Shown here: in pieces, positions 1 through 7,811 of the stretch
Position numbering within the stretch: the stretch's first letter is position 1
Layout: every line of letters starts with the position of its first letter
Source of the DNA: Rhodospirillaceae bacterium
GTDB taxonomy: Bacteria > Pseudomonadota > Alphaproteobacteria > MPNO01 > UBA2964
Length of the DNA stretch: 15,708 nucleotides
NCBI GenBank assembly: GCA_018660305.1
Contig: JABJKO010000189.1
Coordinates: 1-15,708, forward strand
Direction: 5' to 3'
The notes under the pieces: model-generated
Databases searched by the model: none
The model's input: the letters and a program-made list of their open reading frames with translations, nothing else
Told to the model about the DNA's origin: nothing
Position numbers and translations under genes: made by a program

Positions 1-17
1 CACCGAAGGCCGGGTTC

Positions 18-96
18 TTTTACCCCGTGGCGTCGTTGCGCGTCTTTGCCGATGCCGGGCATCGCCATGCGAAGCGCGCCTAACCACGGGGTAAAA
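18..96. repeat. Long imperfect palindrome downstream of tctB
   Basis: The outer arms TTTTACCCCGTGG (18-30) and CCACGGGGTAAAA (84-96) are perfect 13-bp inverted repeats. The 53 nt between them also fold: GCGCG near 38-42 can pair with CGCGC near 75-79, and GATGC at 51-55 can pair with GCATC at 59-63. The result is one long cruciform-like or RNA stem structure. It lies about 47 nt past the tctB stop on the minus strand. No T-tract follows on either strand, so it is not a classical intrinsic terminator. It may be a REP- or MITE-like intergenic palindrome, or a 3'-end stabilising or terminating structure. The rest of 1-142 holds no gene I can support. Confidence 0.6.
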
Positions 97-142
97 TAAT
101 CCCGGTCAAATGGTTCAATTAAGCTGTATAGGGCTCTGGGAA

Positions 143-649
143 TCAGCCCGTCCAGTAGAGGTAAATTCCGGGATACAGTTCGTACTGCAGGATAAGTTCG
201 AACAGCACATAGACGAACACGATTGTGCCAAGGGCCAGGTAACCGCTCATGGCGACGCCGTAACCGCCCCTGAATTTCATCCAGCAGAACACGAAGACCG
301 GAATGACCGGCAAAAAGCCCGCCAGATAGATACCGAGGACCAGTAGCGCCATCCAGAGAAAGACGATGAGCTCCGTCTTGACCGGCCGCACTAAACTGTC
401 AGAAGCCTCGTCCACATCGGTCGGAGTCTTGGCCGACAGCATTATGGATATCTTTTCACCCATCCTGGTATCGGTCAGGGTCAACAGATCCAATATCAAA
501 AGCGGAATGGCGACATAACCCACCATCAGCGGAAACATACGATCGGTCAGTTTGTATTGATAGCTGGTGGCAATGAACAGGATCACCACGGCGAGGATGA
601 ACAGGATGAACCAGGCCGTTGCCCGTCTGTGTTGTGGGATAAGGCTCAT
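143..649 (-). CDS. tctB: Tripartite tricarboxylate transporter small membrane subunit TctB
   Basis: This 168-residue protein is the small membrane subunit of a TTT-family secondary transporter. With TctA it imports carboxylic acids delivered by a periplasmic binding protein. Hydrophobic stretches at about residues 11-29, 38-58, 93-124 and 131-156 give the four membrane segments usual for TctB, with a polar cytoplasmic linker at about 60-92. The length is normal. Its ATG overlaps the tctA stop as ATGA (646-649), so translation is probably coupled. TctB sequences diverge widely, so the assignment rests on topology, size and position after tctA. The gene order tctC-tctA-tctB differs from the classical tctCBA order but is common in TTT operons. 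Confidence 0.85.
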   Translation of the reverse strand: MSLIPQHRRATAWFILFILAVVILFIATSYQYKLTDRMFPLMVGYVAIPLLILDLLTLTDTRMGEKISIMLSAKTPTDVDEASDSLVRPVKTELIVFLWMALLVLGIYLAGFLPVIPVFVFCWMKFRGGYGVAMSGYLALGTIVFVYVLFELILQYELYPGIYLYWTG

Positions 650-2154
650 AGGCCGGCCTCCTTCGCTTCTTTTCGCTCTTTCATCTTACGCCGGAATGTC
701 GGGAAGCCGAGGCTCAAGATGGTCAGGATCAGGAGAATGATACAGATCGGCCGCGTAAAGAATATCGAGATCTGGTCATCGGAAATGAGCATGGTTTGAT
801 GGAAGCTCAGCTCGGTGATACTGCCGAGAACGATGGCGATGGTGAAGGTGACCCGCGGATAGTTAAAGCGGATCATGAAGTAGCCGATCACCGCGAAGAT
901 CAGCGCGATTACCACATCGCCAATTTCAGTGTGAAGCGCGAACGCGCCGACGAGGGCAACGACGCTTACTGTCGGGATCAGCATATGGACGCTGATCATG
1001 GTGAGCAGCGCCATGTACTTCGCCAGGGCCAACACCACCAGGGTCGCGAAGATGGCCGACACGGTGAGGGCCACTACGAGGGTGAAGACCAGGTCCTGAT
1101 GCTGTTCCAGAAGTTTCTGACCGGGCTCGATACCGTGCAGGACGAGCACCCCGAGGAACACAGCTGTTTCGGCGCTGCCGGGAATGCCAAAGGCGAGGGT
1201 CGGGATCAGCGACCCGCCATCCTTGGCGTTATTGGCTGATTCCGGTGCGATGACGCCTTTGATGTTGCCTGAGCCGTATTCCACGTCCGGGGTGGGGTCG
1301 CGCTGCACCTGCGTGGAATAGCTCAGGAACGCGGCGACGGTACCACCGACACCCGGAACCGCCCCAATGAACGTTCCGTAGGCGGATCCCACCAGCATGG
1401 TGGACCAGTTCTTGAAGACCGATTTTACCCCGTCGGAAATGCGGTCGATTTTGACATTGGATGTGTCCTGCGCGATGGCGCCGCCCTTAACGGCCAGATT
1501 TATCATCTCCGACATGGCGAATAGCCCAATCAGGGCAGGCACCAGCTTGATGCCGTCTTCCAGTAGCGGGATGCCGTAATCGAACCGGACAGTACTGGTG
1601 ACGTCATAATAGCCGACGAAGCCAACCATCAGACCGATAATGGCGGTGATAAGGCCTTGCAGCAGCCGGTCGCCGGAGGACACCGCGATGGCGCAGAGCC
1701 CGAAGATCGCCAGCATGAAGAATTCCGGCGGGGCGAAAGAAAGTACGATGGCTTTCATAATAGGAATGACGGCGACGAGAGATACGACACCGATCACGCC
1801 ACCCAGCGCCGATGCTGTTGCACCGGCACCAATGGCCATGCCGGCCTTGCCCTGTTGGGCCAGCGGATATCCATCGAAGGTGGTTGCCGCGTTGGGCGCG
1901 ATGCCGGGCGTATTGAGCAGGATCGCGCTGACCGAGCCGCCGGTCGACGTGGCCGCCATGACACCACCCATTAGAATGATGGCCTGCCACGGTTCCATCC
2001 CGAATGTGAGCGGAATGAGCAGCGCGACGGCTGTCGTGCCGCCCAGCCCCGGAATAGCACCGAACAGAAGCCCGACCGCTGATCCGGCCATGAGCAGCAG
2101 GAGTGAATTTACTGATGCAAGATTGATAATGCCTTCGATAAGCGCGTCAAACAC
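646..2154 (-). CDS. tctA: Tripartite tricarboxylate transporter large membrane subunit TctA
   Basis: This 502-residue polytopic inner-membrane protein is the main translocation subunit of a TTT transporter. Family hallmarks are clear: GAIPGLGG at about residues 32-39, the highly conserved stretch around TSTGGSVSAILLNTPG (69-84), and a second internal repeat with GAVPGVGG (264-271) and AFGIPGSAETAVFLGV (321-336). The duplicated G-x-P-G-x-G-G motifs reflect the family's internal symmetry. The length is typical. The start chosen is GTG (2152-2154), with only a weak CGGA upstream. A short out-of-frame ATG reading frame overlaps this start. The gene follows tctC after 148 nt containing a hairpin and overlaps tctB by 4 bp. 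The substrate cannot be read from the sequence. Confidence 0.95.
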   Translation of the reverse strand: MFDALIEGIINLASVNSLLLLMAGSAVGLLFGAIPGLGGTTAVALLIPLTFGMEPWQAIILMGGVMAATSTGGSVSAILLNTPGIAPNAATTFDGYPLAQQGKAGMAIGAGATASALGGVIGVVSLVAVIPIMKAIVLSFAPPEFFMLAIFGLCAIAVSSGDRLLQGLITAIIGLMVGFVGYYDVTSTVRFDYGIPLLEDGIKLVPALIGLFAMSEMINLAVKGGAIAQDTSNVKIDRISDGVKSVFKNWSTMLVGSAYGTFIGAVPGVGGTVAAFLSYSTQVQRDPTPDVEYGSGNIKGVIAPESANNAKDGGSLIPTLAFGIPGSAETAVFLGVLVLHGIEPGQKLLEQHQDLVFTLVVALTVSAIFATLVVLALAKYMALLTMISVHMLIPTVSVVALVGAFALHTEIGDVVIALIFAVIGYFMIRFNYPRVTFTIAIVLGSITELSFHQTMLISDDQISIFFTRPICIILLILTILSLGFPTFRRKMKERKEAKEAGL

Positions 2155-2264
2155 AGCTATGTCCGTTCATTGAGGTTGGCGCGGCTCAAACTGAGAAGCT
2201 TGCCGCAGGCATCCGTCACTTCAGTTGATGCGACCCTGTCTATCCATGCAACATAGGAGAATGC

Positions 2265-2296
2265 GGGACGGCCGGCGTCAGAGCCCCGGCCGTCCC
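2265..2296 (-). other. Intercistronic hairpin between tctC and tctA
   Basis: GGGACGGCCGG (2265-2275) and CCGGCCGTCCC (2286-2296) form a perfect 11-bp GC-rich stem with a 10-nt loop. It starts 6 nt after the tctC stop on the minus strand. No U-tract follows, since the next bases are GCATTCTCC. It is therefore better read as an mRNA-stabilising or partially terminating structure than as a full terminator. Such hairpins after solute-binding-protein genes commonly let the binding protein be made in excess over the membrane subunits. That function is inferred here. Confidence 0.7.
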
Positions 2297-2302
2297 ATGA
2301 AA

Positions 2303-3304
2303 TTAACGCGTTCTCTTGTTGGCGGCAGCTAGAAGGTCCTTGTACTGCGAGTAGTACGTGTAAAGCTTGCCTACCAGCTTTTCGGCCTCTGCTGCATTCA
2401 GCGGGGCGATGCCGCGCTTGGCTTTCTTGCCCCAGGCCATAAAGCCGGGATCGGTGATGGAGGCGTAAATGGCCTTCGCCAGCTTGTCCTTGATGGCTTT
2501 CGGTGTGCCCGGCGTGGTGCCAATGAGGCGGTCGCCGCCGAGGATCGCGAGATCGCGCTGACCAAGATCACCCGTGGTGGTGATGCCGTGATCCGACTTC
2601 CCATTGGTGATCTCAAGGATTGGCCTCAAATCCTTGAAAGCGGCCCGTTTTTTCTTTTTGCTGCTGACGTATTTTTCGAAACTGCCCTTGGCCAGGATAG
2701 TCAGATCGCCATCGCCGCGTATGACACCCAGCGCATAGCGTGAACTGGATTTGTAACCGGTGATGTATTTGGGCGTGACGCCAAGCGCGTTAAACAGAAT
2801 GGTGCTGGCCAGATACCCCGTGGTTCCCGGTCCGGTAATGGGGATTTTGATCTGCTTCTTGGCCTTGAGAACATCTTCGATGGTCTTGAATTTACCGGCC
2901 TTGGCACTGGTCACGATGATGTAGCGGAAAATTGCGACACGGGCGAGCCAGTCAATCGTGCGGACGTCATAGCCGGCCTTTTCGCCGATAATGTTCGGCA
3001 TGGCATGGCCAGGCATGTTGAACATCAGGATCTGGTGGCCATCGGGTTTGCGTTTCGCGAGGAACTGAGCCGCTTTCTTGCCGCGGCCGCCGGGAAGGTT
3101 CTTGGCGATGACGTTGACTCTACCGCCCAGCTTTTTCTTTAAAATCGGAGCCAGCTTACGGGTGATGGTGTCGAACCCGCCGCCCGGGCCGTAGGCAATG
3201 AGGAATGTAATATTCTTTTCCGGCCACGCTGCCTGCGCCGGCATGGCGATGAGTGCGGAAAGCGCACCCGCGGCAATCGTACCAATGGTCGTTTTACTAA
3301 ACAT
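2303..3304 (-). CDS. tctC: Periplasmic substrate-binding protein of a TTT transporter (TctC/Bug family)
   Basis: This 333-residue extracytoplasmic receptor should bind an organic acid and hand it to TctA/TctB. A Sec signal peptide covers about residues 1-25, with a likely cut after AQA, and the mature protein begins AWPEK. The Bug-family ligand loop is recognisable as YGPGGGFDT (38-46). It is followed by a second conserved block with NLPGGRGKKAAQFLA and then KPDG. Both loops are unusually rich in Gly and Lys compared with the common PAGG-x-D and NxPGAGG forms, so the ligand may be unusual. A good Shine-Dalgarno GGGAGG (3312-3317) lies 7 nt before the ATG. The gene has its own promoter-like element upstream and follows the dioxygenase block on the same strand. 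Confidence 0.9.
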   Translation of the reverse strand: MFSKTTIGTIAAGALSALIAMPAQAAWPEKNITFLIAYGPGGGFDTITRKLAPILKKKLGGRVNVIAKNLPGGRGKKAAQFLAKRKPDGHQILMFNMPGHAMPNIIGEKAGYDVRTIDWLARVAIFRYIIVTSAKAGKFKTIEDVLKAKKQIKIPITGPGTTGYLASTILFNALGVTPKYITGYKSSSRYALGVIRGDGDLTILAKGSFEKYVSSKKKKRAAFKDLRPILEITNGKSDHGITTTGDLGQRDLAILGGDRLIGTTPGTPKAIKDKLAKAIYASITDPGFMAWGKKAKRGIAPLNAAEAEKLVGKLYTYYSQYKDLLAAANKRTR

Positions 3305-3333
3305 TGAGAGACCTCCCTATCCCTTAAATTCAG

Positions 3334-3364
3334 TGTGCGGATCCGATATTACGTATTCCGCACA
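3334..3364. promoter_or_regulatory. Candidate operator upstream of tctC (8-bp inverted repeat)
   Basis: TGTGCGGA (3334-3341) and TCCGCACA (3357-3364) are perfect 8-bp inverted repeats 15 nt apart, so half-site centres are 23 bp apart, roughly two helical turns. The element lies just downstream of the predicted tctC -10 box and start point. This is a typical place for a dimeric repressor to block transcription. It could instead form a hairpin in the tctC leader RNA. No adjacent regulator gene identifies the binding protein. Confidence 0.5.
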
Positions 3365-3378
3365 TTATTTACACGCAC

Positions 3379-3407
3379 ATACTAGACCAAGAAAATATCA
3401 CTGTTAA
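3379..3407 (-). promoter_or_regulatory. Putative sigma70-type promoter of tctCAB
   Basis: On the minus strand a -35 TTAACA (3402-3407, one mismatch to consensus) is separated by exactly 17 bp from a -10 TAGTAT (3379-3384, four of six matches). The predicted start point is near 3372, giving a leader of about 70 nt that contains the inverted repeat at 3334-3364. The element lies in the 164-bp gap after the second PhyH gene. The transporter can therefore probably be transcribed apart from the dioxygenase genes. Confidence 0.5.
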
Positions 3408-3468
3408 CCCGCGCGCTGATGTTTCCGGGACCCTATATTTTTCCACGTCGAACGCAATTCTTTCCGCT

Positions 3469-4311
3469 CTAATCGAATCGCGCCACGGTCTTCTTGCCCA
3501 GTTCCTCTTCCTTGCCCCGGTATAAATTGGCGCTGATTTCGTGACGGGCGATGCCGTCCGGATCGTCGTCTCTGACCGGTGGCGTTTCCGGATCGAAATT
3601 GCCGTACTGGTCTTTGCCGCGCACCAGCATGGCGCTGGTCCGGCGTTCGCCTTTTTGACCCAGACGGGCCGGCATGTACATGAAGGTAATCCCCATGCGC
3701 CGCTGATTGGCGAGGTTCGGCAGCGAGCCGTGGATGACTTCGGCGTGATGTATCGATGCCTCGCCGATTTCCAGCGGCATGGACACCGGTTCTGTCCGGG
3801 AGACGTCGTAGGCCGTCTGCATGCCGCTGGGCAGCATGCTCTTTTCGCTGAGGTCGGGTGTGCCTAATGGATATACGCCTTGACCTTGGGTGCCGGGGAG
3901 GACGTGCATACAGCCGTTTTCTTCTTTCGATGGCGTGAGCGCGATCCAGAACGACAGAAGCTCGCACGGGTCGACACCGATATAGATATTGTCCTGATGC
4001 CACGTCACATAGGCTTCGTCGCCCGCATGCTTGAGCCAGGTGGTGTTGTGATAAAGCAGGATGTCGGGGCCGATCAGATCCTCTACCGCGTCCAGCATGG
4101 CGGGCCGGGTCGCCAATTCGTAGGCCCAGCGATAGCGCAAATAGAATTTGGTGCGGTGGATGCCGGTGAACCGGCCGCCGCCGGCATTTTCGAGGTCTTC
4201 GAGGCGTTGCCGGTAACCCGCCGCTTCATTGGCGGTGAGCACGGGGACCGGACACAGAAACCCGTCCCGGTGATAGCGGTCTATCTGGTCCTGCGTCAGC
4301 GCTTTCGGCAC
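3469..4311 (-). CDS. Phytanoyl-CoA dioxygenase (PhyH) family Fe(II)/2-oxoglutarate oxygenase, copy 1
   Basis: This 280-residue cytoplasmic protein belongs to the PhyH family of non-heme iron oxygenases, which hydroxylate a substrate while decarboxylating 2-oxoglutarate. The iron triad is visible: HQD at 105-107 gives His and Asp, and the distal His is probably His194 in VIHGSLPN. Arg204 or Arg205 in the following NQRRMG is the expected 2-oxoglutarate anchor. ENGCMHVLPGTQ (131-142) is another PhyH block. The start is GTG, 4 nt after the stop of the adjacent paralogue and without a clear Shine-Dalgarno, so translational coupling is likely. Both proteins begin MPKAL and share most motifs, pointing to tandem duplication. 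The substrate is unknown; PhyH relatives act on phytanoyl-CoA, halogenation substrates, ectoine and many small molecules. Confidence 0.9.
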   Translation of the reverse strand: MPKALTQDQIDRYHRDGFLCPVPVLTANEAAGYRQRLEDLENAGGGRFTGIHRTKFYLRYRWAYELATRPAMLDAVEDLIGPDILLYHNTTWLKHAGDEAYVTWHQDNIYIGVDPCELLSFWIALTPSKEENGCMHVLPGTQGQGVYPLGTPDLSEKSMLPSGMQTAYDVSRTEPVSMPLEIGEASIHHAEVIHGSLPNLANQRRMGITFMYMPARLGQKGERRTSAMLVRGKDQYGNFDPETPPVRDDDPDGIARHEISANLYRGKEEELGKKTVARFD

Positions 4312-4315
4312 CGGC

Positions 4316-5152
4316 TTAGTCCATCCGGGCGATCGTTAAATTGCCCAGCTCCCGTACCTTTGCGCGATAGGCTGATACGGCCTTCTCATGCCGGGCGATA
4401 TTGCCTTCCCTATCGGTCTCGTCCGGCGCTTTCTCATGGTCGAATTTACCGTAGGGGTCTTCGCCACGGACCAAGAGAGCGCTGGTGCGGTTGCTGCCGA
4501 TCTGCCCGAGCTGTGGCGGGTGGTAGATGAACGTAATCCCCATGCGCCGGTCGGGCGCGTTGTTGGGCAGCGACCCATGGACGAGAAACGCATGATGGAT
4601 GGAGCATTCGCCCGGTTGCAGCTCGACCGGGAAAGGCTCTACCGAAGTCGGGTCGAAATCCGCGGTCTGGCCGCTGGTCAGCATATTGGATCCGTGGATA
4701 TCCGCCTCTTTGAGGTCAAGCTGCCCCAGCTTCTGCGTCCCCGGCATAAACTGCATGCAGCCGTTCTCGATGGTGGCCGGTGTAATGGCCAGCCAGGCGG
4801 TCAGGACCTCGCAGGGATCATGACCGAAATAGGTGTTGTCCTGATGCCAGCTCACATAGGCCCCGTCGCCGCCTTCCTTAAACCAGACCGTATTGTGGTA
4901 GAGCATAATATTGGGGCCGATCAGATCCTCCACCGCGTCGAGCAGGGCCGGCTGGGTGGCCATCTTGTGGACCCAGGGAAACCTTAAATAGAATTTGGTC
5001 TGGTTTATGACTTTTAAATCGCCGGCAGCTTCGGCGTCTTCCATCTGCCGGCGGAAAAGTGCGGCGTCATCTTCCGACACGACCCGGACGGGGGAGACAA
5101 ATCCGTCGCGTTGATACTGGTCGACTTGCTCCGTGTTCAGCGCTTTAGGCAT
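4316..5152 (-). CDS. Phytanoyl-CoA dioxygenase (PhyH) family Fe(II)/2-oxoglutarate oxygenase, copy 2
   Basis: This 278-residue paralogue lies directly upstream of the other PhyH gene in transcription order. Iron ligands are His103 and Asp105 in SWHQDN and the probable distal His192 in LVHGSLPN, with Arg202 or Arg203 as the likely 2-oxoglutarate anchor. Shared blocks include TKFYLRF, LLDAVEDLIGPN, ENGCMQFMPGTQ and RMGITF. The two copies differ most around residues 140-180, between the HxD and the distal His, where PhyH proteins usually shape the substrate pocket. This suggests related but different substrates, or heteromeric partners. A strong Shine-Dalgarno AGGAGG (5161-5166) sits 8 nt before the ATG and falls in the 21-nt gap after the hydrolase stop. 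Confidence 0.9.
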   Translation of the reverse strand: MPKALNTEQVDQYQRDGFVSPVRVVSEDDAALFRRQMEDAEAAGDLKVINQTKFYLRFPWVHKMATQPALLDAVEDLIGPNIMLYHNTVWFKEGGDGAYVSWHQDNTYFGHDPCEVLTAWLAITPATIENGCMQFMPGTQKLGQLDLKEADIHGSNMLTSGQTADFDPTSVEPFPVELQPGECSIHHAFLVHGSLPNNAPDRRMGITFIYHPPQLGQIGSNRTSALLVRGEDPYGKFDHEKAPDETDREGNIARHEKAVSAYRAKVRELGNLTIARMD

Positions 5153-5173
5153 CTGTTCACCCTCCTGGCATCG

Positions 5174-5947
5174 TCATTGACGGTCGAGAAAACTTCCCAA
5201 CTCCGCGGTGAATTCCGCCGGACTGTCGATGGTCGACAGATGGCCCGCATCGGGAATGACTTTTATGTCGGACCCGGCAATGCCGTCGCGGATATATTCG
5301 GATTCCGCCATGGGTGTCGCGTCGTCGCTATCACCGATCAGAATGACGGTCGGCACGCCGACCTTCGCGAGATCGCCGGTGGAATCGTGGGTGAAGACCG
5401 CCCGCACTGTCTCCACATAGCCCTTTGGCGGGCATTTGGAAATTTCCGCGGCAAGCTCGTCGAGTTTGTCCATGTCGGTGGTCGGCATCAGCCGGTCGCC
5501 GGCATACTGACTGCCGAATTCAAGCATGGACAGGTAGGCGACCGCTTCCTGTGTTGCGTAAATACGGTCTTCGCCGCCGGGGCGGATGCGGGCAAAGGAA
5601 TCGGCGAGGACCAGGGATTTGACCACGCCGGGGTACCGCGCGTTCAAAGACAGCGCAATGGGCCCGCCCATGGACAACCCGACCACATGGCAGGAATCGA
5701 TCCCGAGATGATCCAGCACCGCCTTGTGATCGTCGGCCATGTCTTCCACCGTGAACGGGTCGGTATAAGACGATGCGCCATGGGCCCGGCAGTCGGGCGC
5801 GATACAGCGGTACCGGCTTTTCAGTTCCGCGATCTGATCGCGATACAGATAATTGTTGGTGCCCAGCGAATGGATGAACAGGACCGGCGGCCCGTCGCCC
5901 TCATCGACAAAGTAAATCTGTTCGCCATTGGCTTCGATGCTCGGCAT
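5174..5947 (-). CDS. Alpha/beta hydrolase resembling 3-oxoadipate enol-lactonase
   Basis: This 257-residue single-domain alpha/beta hydrolase most resembles PcaD-type enol-lactonases. The oxyanion-hole stretch HSLGTN lies at 26-31. The nucleophile elbow GLSMGG places the catalytic Ser at 92. The acid is probably Asp206 or a nearby Asp in IGDSDDATP, and the base is His236 in DAGHLS. No signal peptide is seen. The gene sits between the TauD trio and the PhyH pair on the same strand, with 94 nt upstream and 21 nt downstream. A role in hydrolysing a lactone, ester or similar product of the flanking oxygenases is inferred. PcaD-like proteins are often over-annotated, so true enol-lactonase activity should not be assumed; no other pca genes are visible. 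Confidence 0.85.
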   Translation of the reverse strand: MPSIEANGEQIYFVDEGDGPPVLFIHSLGTNNYLYRDQIAELKSRYRCIAPDCRAHGASSYTDPFTVEDMADDHKAVLDHLGIDSCHVVGLSMGGPIALSLNARYPGVVKSLVLADSFARIRPGGEDRIYATQEAVAYLSMLEFGSQYAGDRLMPTTDMDKLDELAAEISKCPPKGYVETVRAVFTHDSTGDLAKVGVPTVILIGDSDDATPMAESEYIRDGIAGSDIKVIPDAGHLSTIDSPAEFTAELGSFLDRQ

Positions 5948-6041
5948 ATTCTTTGCACTCCCAAACGTTTTTTCGTAGACGCGGACCAGTATGCCCCACG
6001 TGCCGGGAGGGTATCATCCAGCCGAACACTCGAAAAGAGGA

Positions 6042-6899
6042 CTACGCGGCGGCGATCATAGGGCCGCCTTCGAGGGTGCAGCGCCTGAGCAGCCTTGTTT
6101 CCTCCGGCGGGAAATCGGTCCGCGCATGGGTCGAACAGCGGTTATCCCACATCACGAGATCGCCGTCGCGCCAGACATGCTCGTACACCAGCGCCGGGTC
6201 CTCGGCGATGGCGATCAGTTGCTCGAGCACGGCCTCGCTTTCGTTGCGATCCATGCCGTCGATCTGTGACGAGATGAGGTGGCTCACGTAGAGCGCAGGC
6301 CGGCCGGTTTCGGCATGTTTCACGAAGATGGGCTGCCATTGATGGGCGATGCCGTCCAAGCCGTCTTCCGGATCCACCCGTACCACGGTCGAGCGGTTAT
6401 AAGCCTGCAGGACCGTACCGCCGCAAAGTTTTTCCTTGAGCGCCTCAGGCACGTTTTCATAGGCCTTGTACATGTTGGCGAATTTGGTGTTGCCGCCCTC
6501 CGACGGCAGCTCGATTGCATGCAACAGGGTCGCTTTACAGGGCGTGGGCATATAGCTCTGATCGTGATGGAACCACATCTCGCCGTCCGGCAATGTGCCG
6601 ACGGGATTTCCCTTCTCGTCGCGCAGGTTGGTTACCAGCATGATCTTGCCGTCATAGTCCGGGTCGGTCTCGTTTAGCAGTTCCTTTGGCGTCGCACGGT
6701 CGCTGATGGTGCCAAATTGTGCCGCGAAGTCGACCTGTTGGTCCTTGGACAGTTCCTGGTCGCGGAATACCAGTACGATGTGGTCGAGCCAGGCAGCATA
6801 AATCCGGTCGATGGTGTCCTTGTCCAGGGGCTGGCGTAAATCGATGCCGGTGACTTCCGCGCCAAGCGGGGCTGAAAAGGGTGTGATCGTAAGCGACAT
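6042..6899 (-). CDS. TauD/TfdA family 2-oxoglutarate dioxygenase, copy 1
   Basis: This 285-residue Fe(II)/2-oxoglutarate dioxygenase belongs to the TauD/TfdA family. The iron ligands are His111 and Asp113 in WFHHDQSY and the distal His258 in CSTHARTDF. Arg269 and Arg273 in RLLRRCT sit at the same spacing from the distal His as the 2-oxoglutarate- and sulfonate-binding arginines of E. coli TauD. The N-terminus PFSAPLGAEVTGIDL is the usual family opening. The length is near the TauD norm. AGAGGG upstream of the ATG is a plausible Shine-Dalgarno. It is the last of three TauD genes in tandem, 27 nt after its neighbour. Family members act on taurine, alkyl sulfates, aryloxyacetates or other organic acids, and the sequence does not tell which applies. 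Confidence 0.92.
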   Translation of the reverse strand: MSLTITPFSAPLGAEVTGIDLRQPLDKDTIDRIYAAWLDHIVLVFRDQELSKDQQVDFAAQFGTISDRATPKELLNETDPDYDGKIMLVTNLRDEKGNPVGTLPDGEMWFHHDQSYMPTPCKATLLHAIELPSEGGNTKFANMYKAYENVPEALKEKLCGGTVLQAYNRSTVVRVDPEDGLDGIAHQWQPIFVKHAETGRPALYVSHLISSQIDGMDRNESEAVLEQLIAIAEDPALVYEHVWRDGDLVMWDNRCSTHARTDFPPEETRLLRRCTLEGGPMIAAA

Positions 6900-6926
6900 G
6901 GAGAGAACCCTCTGACTGGTTTCTAT

Positions 6927-7784
6927 TTATGCTGCGGCGGCGGTCATGGGATCACCCTGAACCGTGCAGCGCTGCAACATGCGGAGCTGATCGGGGGGGA
7001 AATCGCGGCGGGCGTGCAGACAACACCTGTTGTCGGTGATCACCAGATCGCCCATCTGCCAGACATGCTCATAGATGATCGCGGGATCTTCGGCGATAGA
7101 GAACAATTCCTGCAGAATGGCATCACTTTCTTCCCGCTCAAGACCTTCGATCAGGGCGCTCATCAGCCGGCTGACATAGAGCGCTGTCCGCCCCGTGGCC
7201 GGGTGCTGGACGAAAATCGGTTGCCAGTAATACTGCAGCTTGTCCAACCCCTTATCGATATCGACTTCCGCGGTGGTGGCGAAATCATAGGCGTGCAGAA
7301 CTTTGCGCCCGGAAAGCTTGTTTTTGAGCGCCTCAGGCAAATTGTCATAGGCCTGGTACATGTTGGAAAACATGGTATTGCCGCCGCTGGATGGCAGCTC
7401 CATGGCATGGAGAAATGTCGCCATATGGGGTTTCTGTTTGTAGCTCAGATCACTATGAAACCAGAGTTCCCCTTCGGGAACTGATCCGACGAAATTGCCG
7501 TCCGAGTCCTTTTTGTTGGTGATCATCATGATCGCGCCGCCATAATCGTCGGTTTCATTACGCTGATCGGCGGGTAATCCGCGGGCGCCGACCGTACCAA
7601 ACCGGCTGGCAAAACCAATCTGGTCATCCTTGCCGAGATCCTGGTCGCGGATGATCAGAACCTGATGATCGTGCCAGGCGGCCTCTATGAGGCCGAAACT
7701 CTTTTCGTCGAGATCGTGACGCAGATCTATCCCGGTAATCTCGGCGCCCAGCGGAGCGGAGAACGGTGTGACGGTAAGTGGCAT
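6927..7784 (-). CDS. TauD/TfdA family 2-oxoglutarate dioxygenase, copy 2
   Basis: This second TauD/TfdA dioxygenase also has 285 residues. His110 and Asp112 (WFHSDLSY) and His257 (CLHARRDF) form the iron triad. Arg268 and Arg272 are the expected cosubstrate and substrate-anion residues. An ATG three codons upstream (7793) is possible, but AAGGA lies 8 nt before the ATG at 7784, and that start gives MPLTVTPFSAPLGAE, matching the neighbour's MSLTITPFSAPLGAE. The later start is therefore preferred. Fe-site positions match copy 1 within one residue, supporting tandem duplication. The regions after the HxD (LSYKQKPHMATF against QSYMPTPCKATL) differ, which may mean a different substrate. It lies 27 nt after copy 3 and 27 nt before copy 1. 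Confidence 0.9.
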   Translation of the reverse strand: MPLTVTPFSAPLGAEITGIDLRHDLDEKSFGLIEAAWHDHQVLIIRDQDLGKDDQIGFASRFGTVGARGLPADQRNETDDYGGAIMMITNKKDSDGNFVGSVPEGELWFHSDLSYKQKPHMATFLHAMELPSSGGNTMFSNMYQAYDNLPEALKNKLSGRKVLHAYDFATTAEVDIDKGLDKLQYYWQPIFVQHPATGRTALYVSRLMSALIEGLEREESDAILQELFSIAEDPAIIYEHVWQMGDLVITDNRCCLHARRDFPPDQLRMLQRCTVQGDPMTAAAA

Positions 7785-7811
7785 CAGACGCATCCTTTTA
7801 AGAATCTGGCC

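Noticed and set aside
18..96. Possible integron attC recombination site (GCCTAAC fits RYYYAAC)
   Set aside because: The matching GTTRRRY core is missing at the expected end, and the outer arms extend beyond the cores, so the match looks like chance.
1422..1436. TTTTACCCCGTCGG resembles the palindrome arm at 18-30
   Set aside because: It lies inside tctA coding sequence with only a partial match and no partner arm.
5111..6061. Long open frame on the plus strand across the hydrolase gene
   Set aside because: It is the antisense shadow of the alpha/beta hydrolase and has no domain-like motifs; long antisense frames are common in GC-rich DNA.
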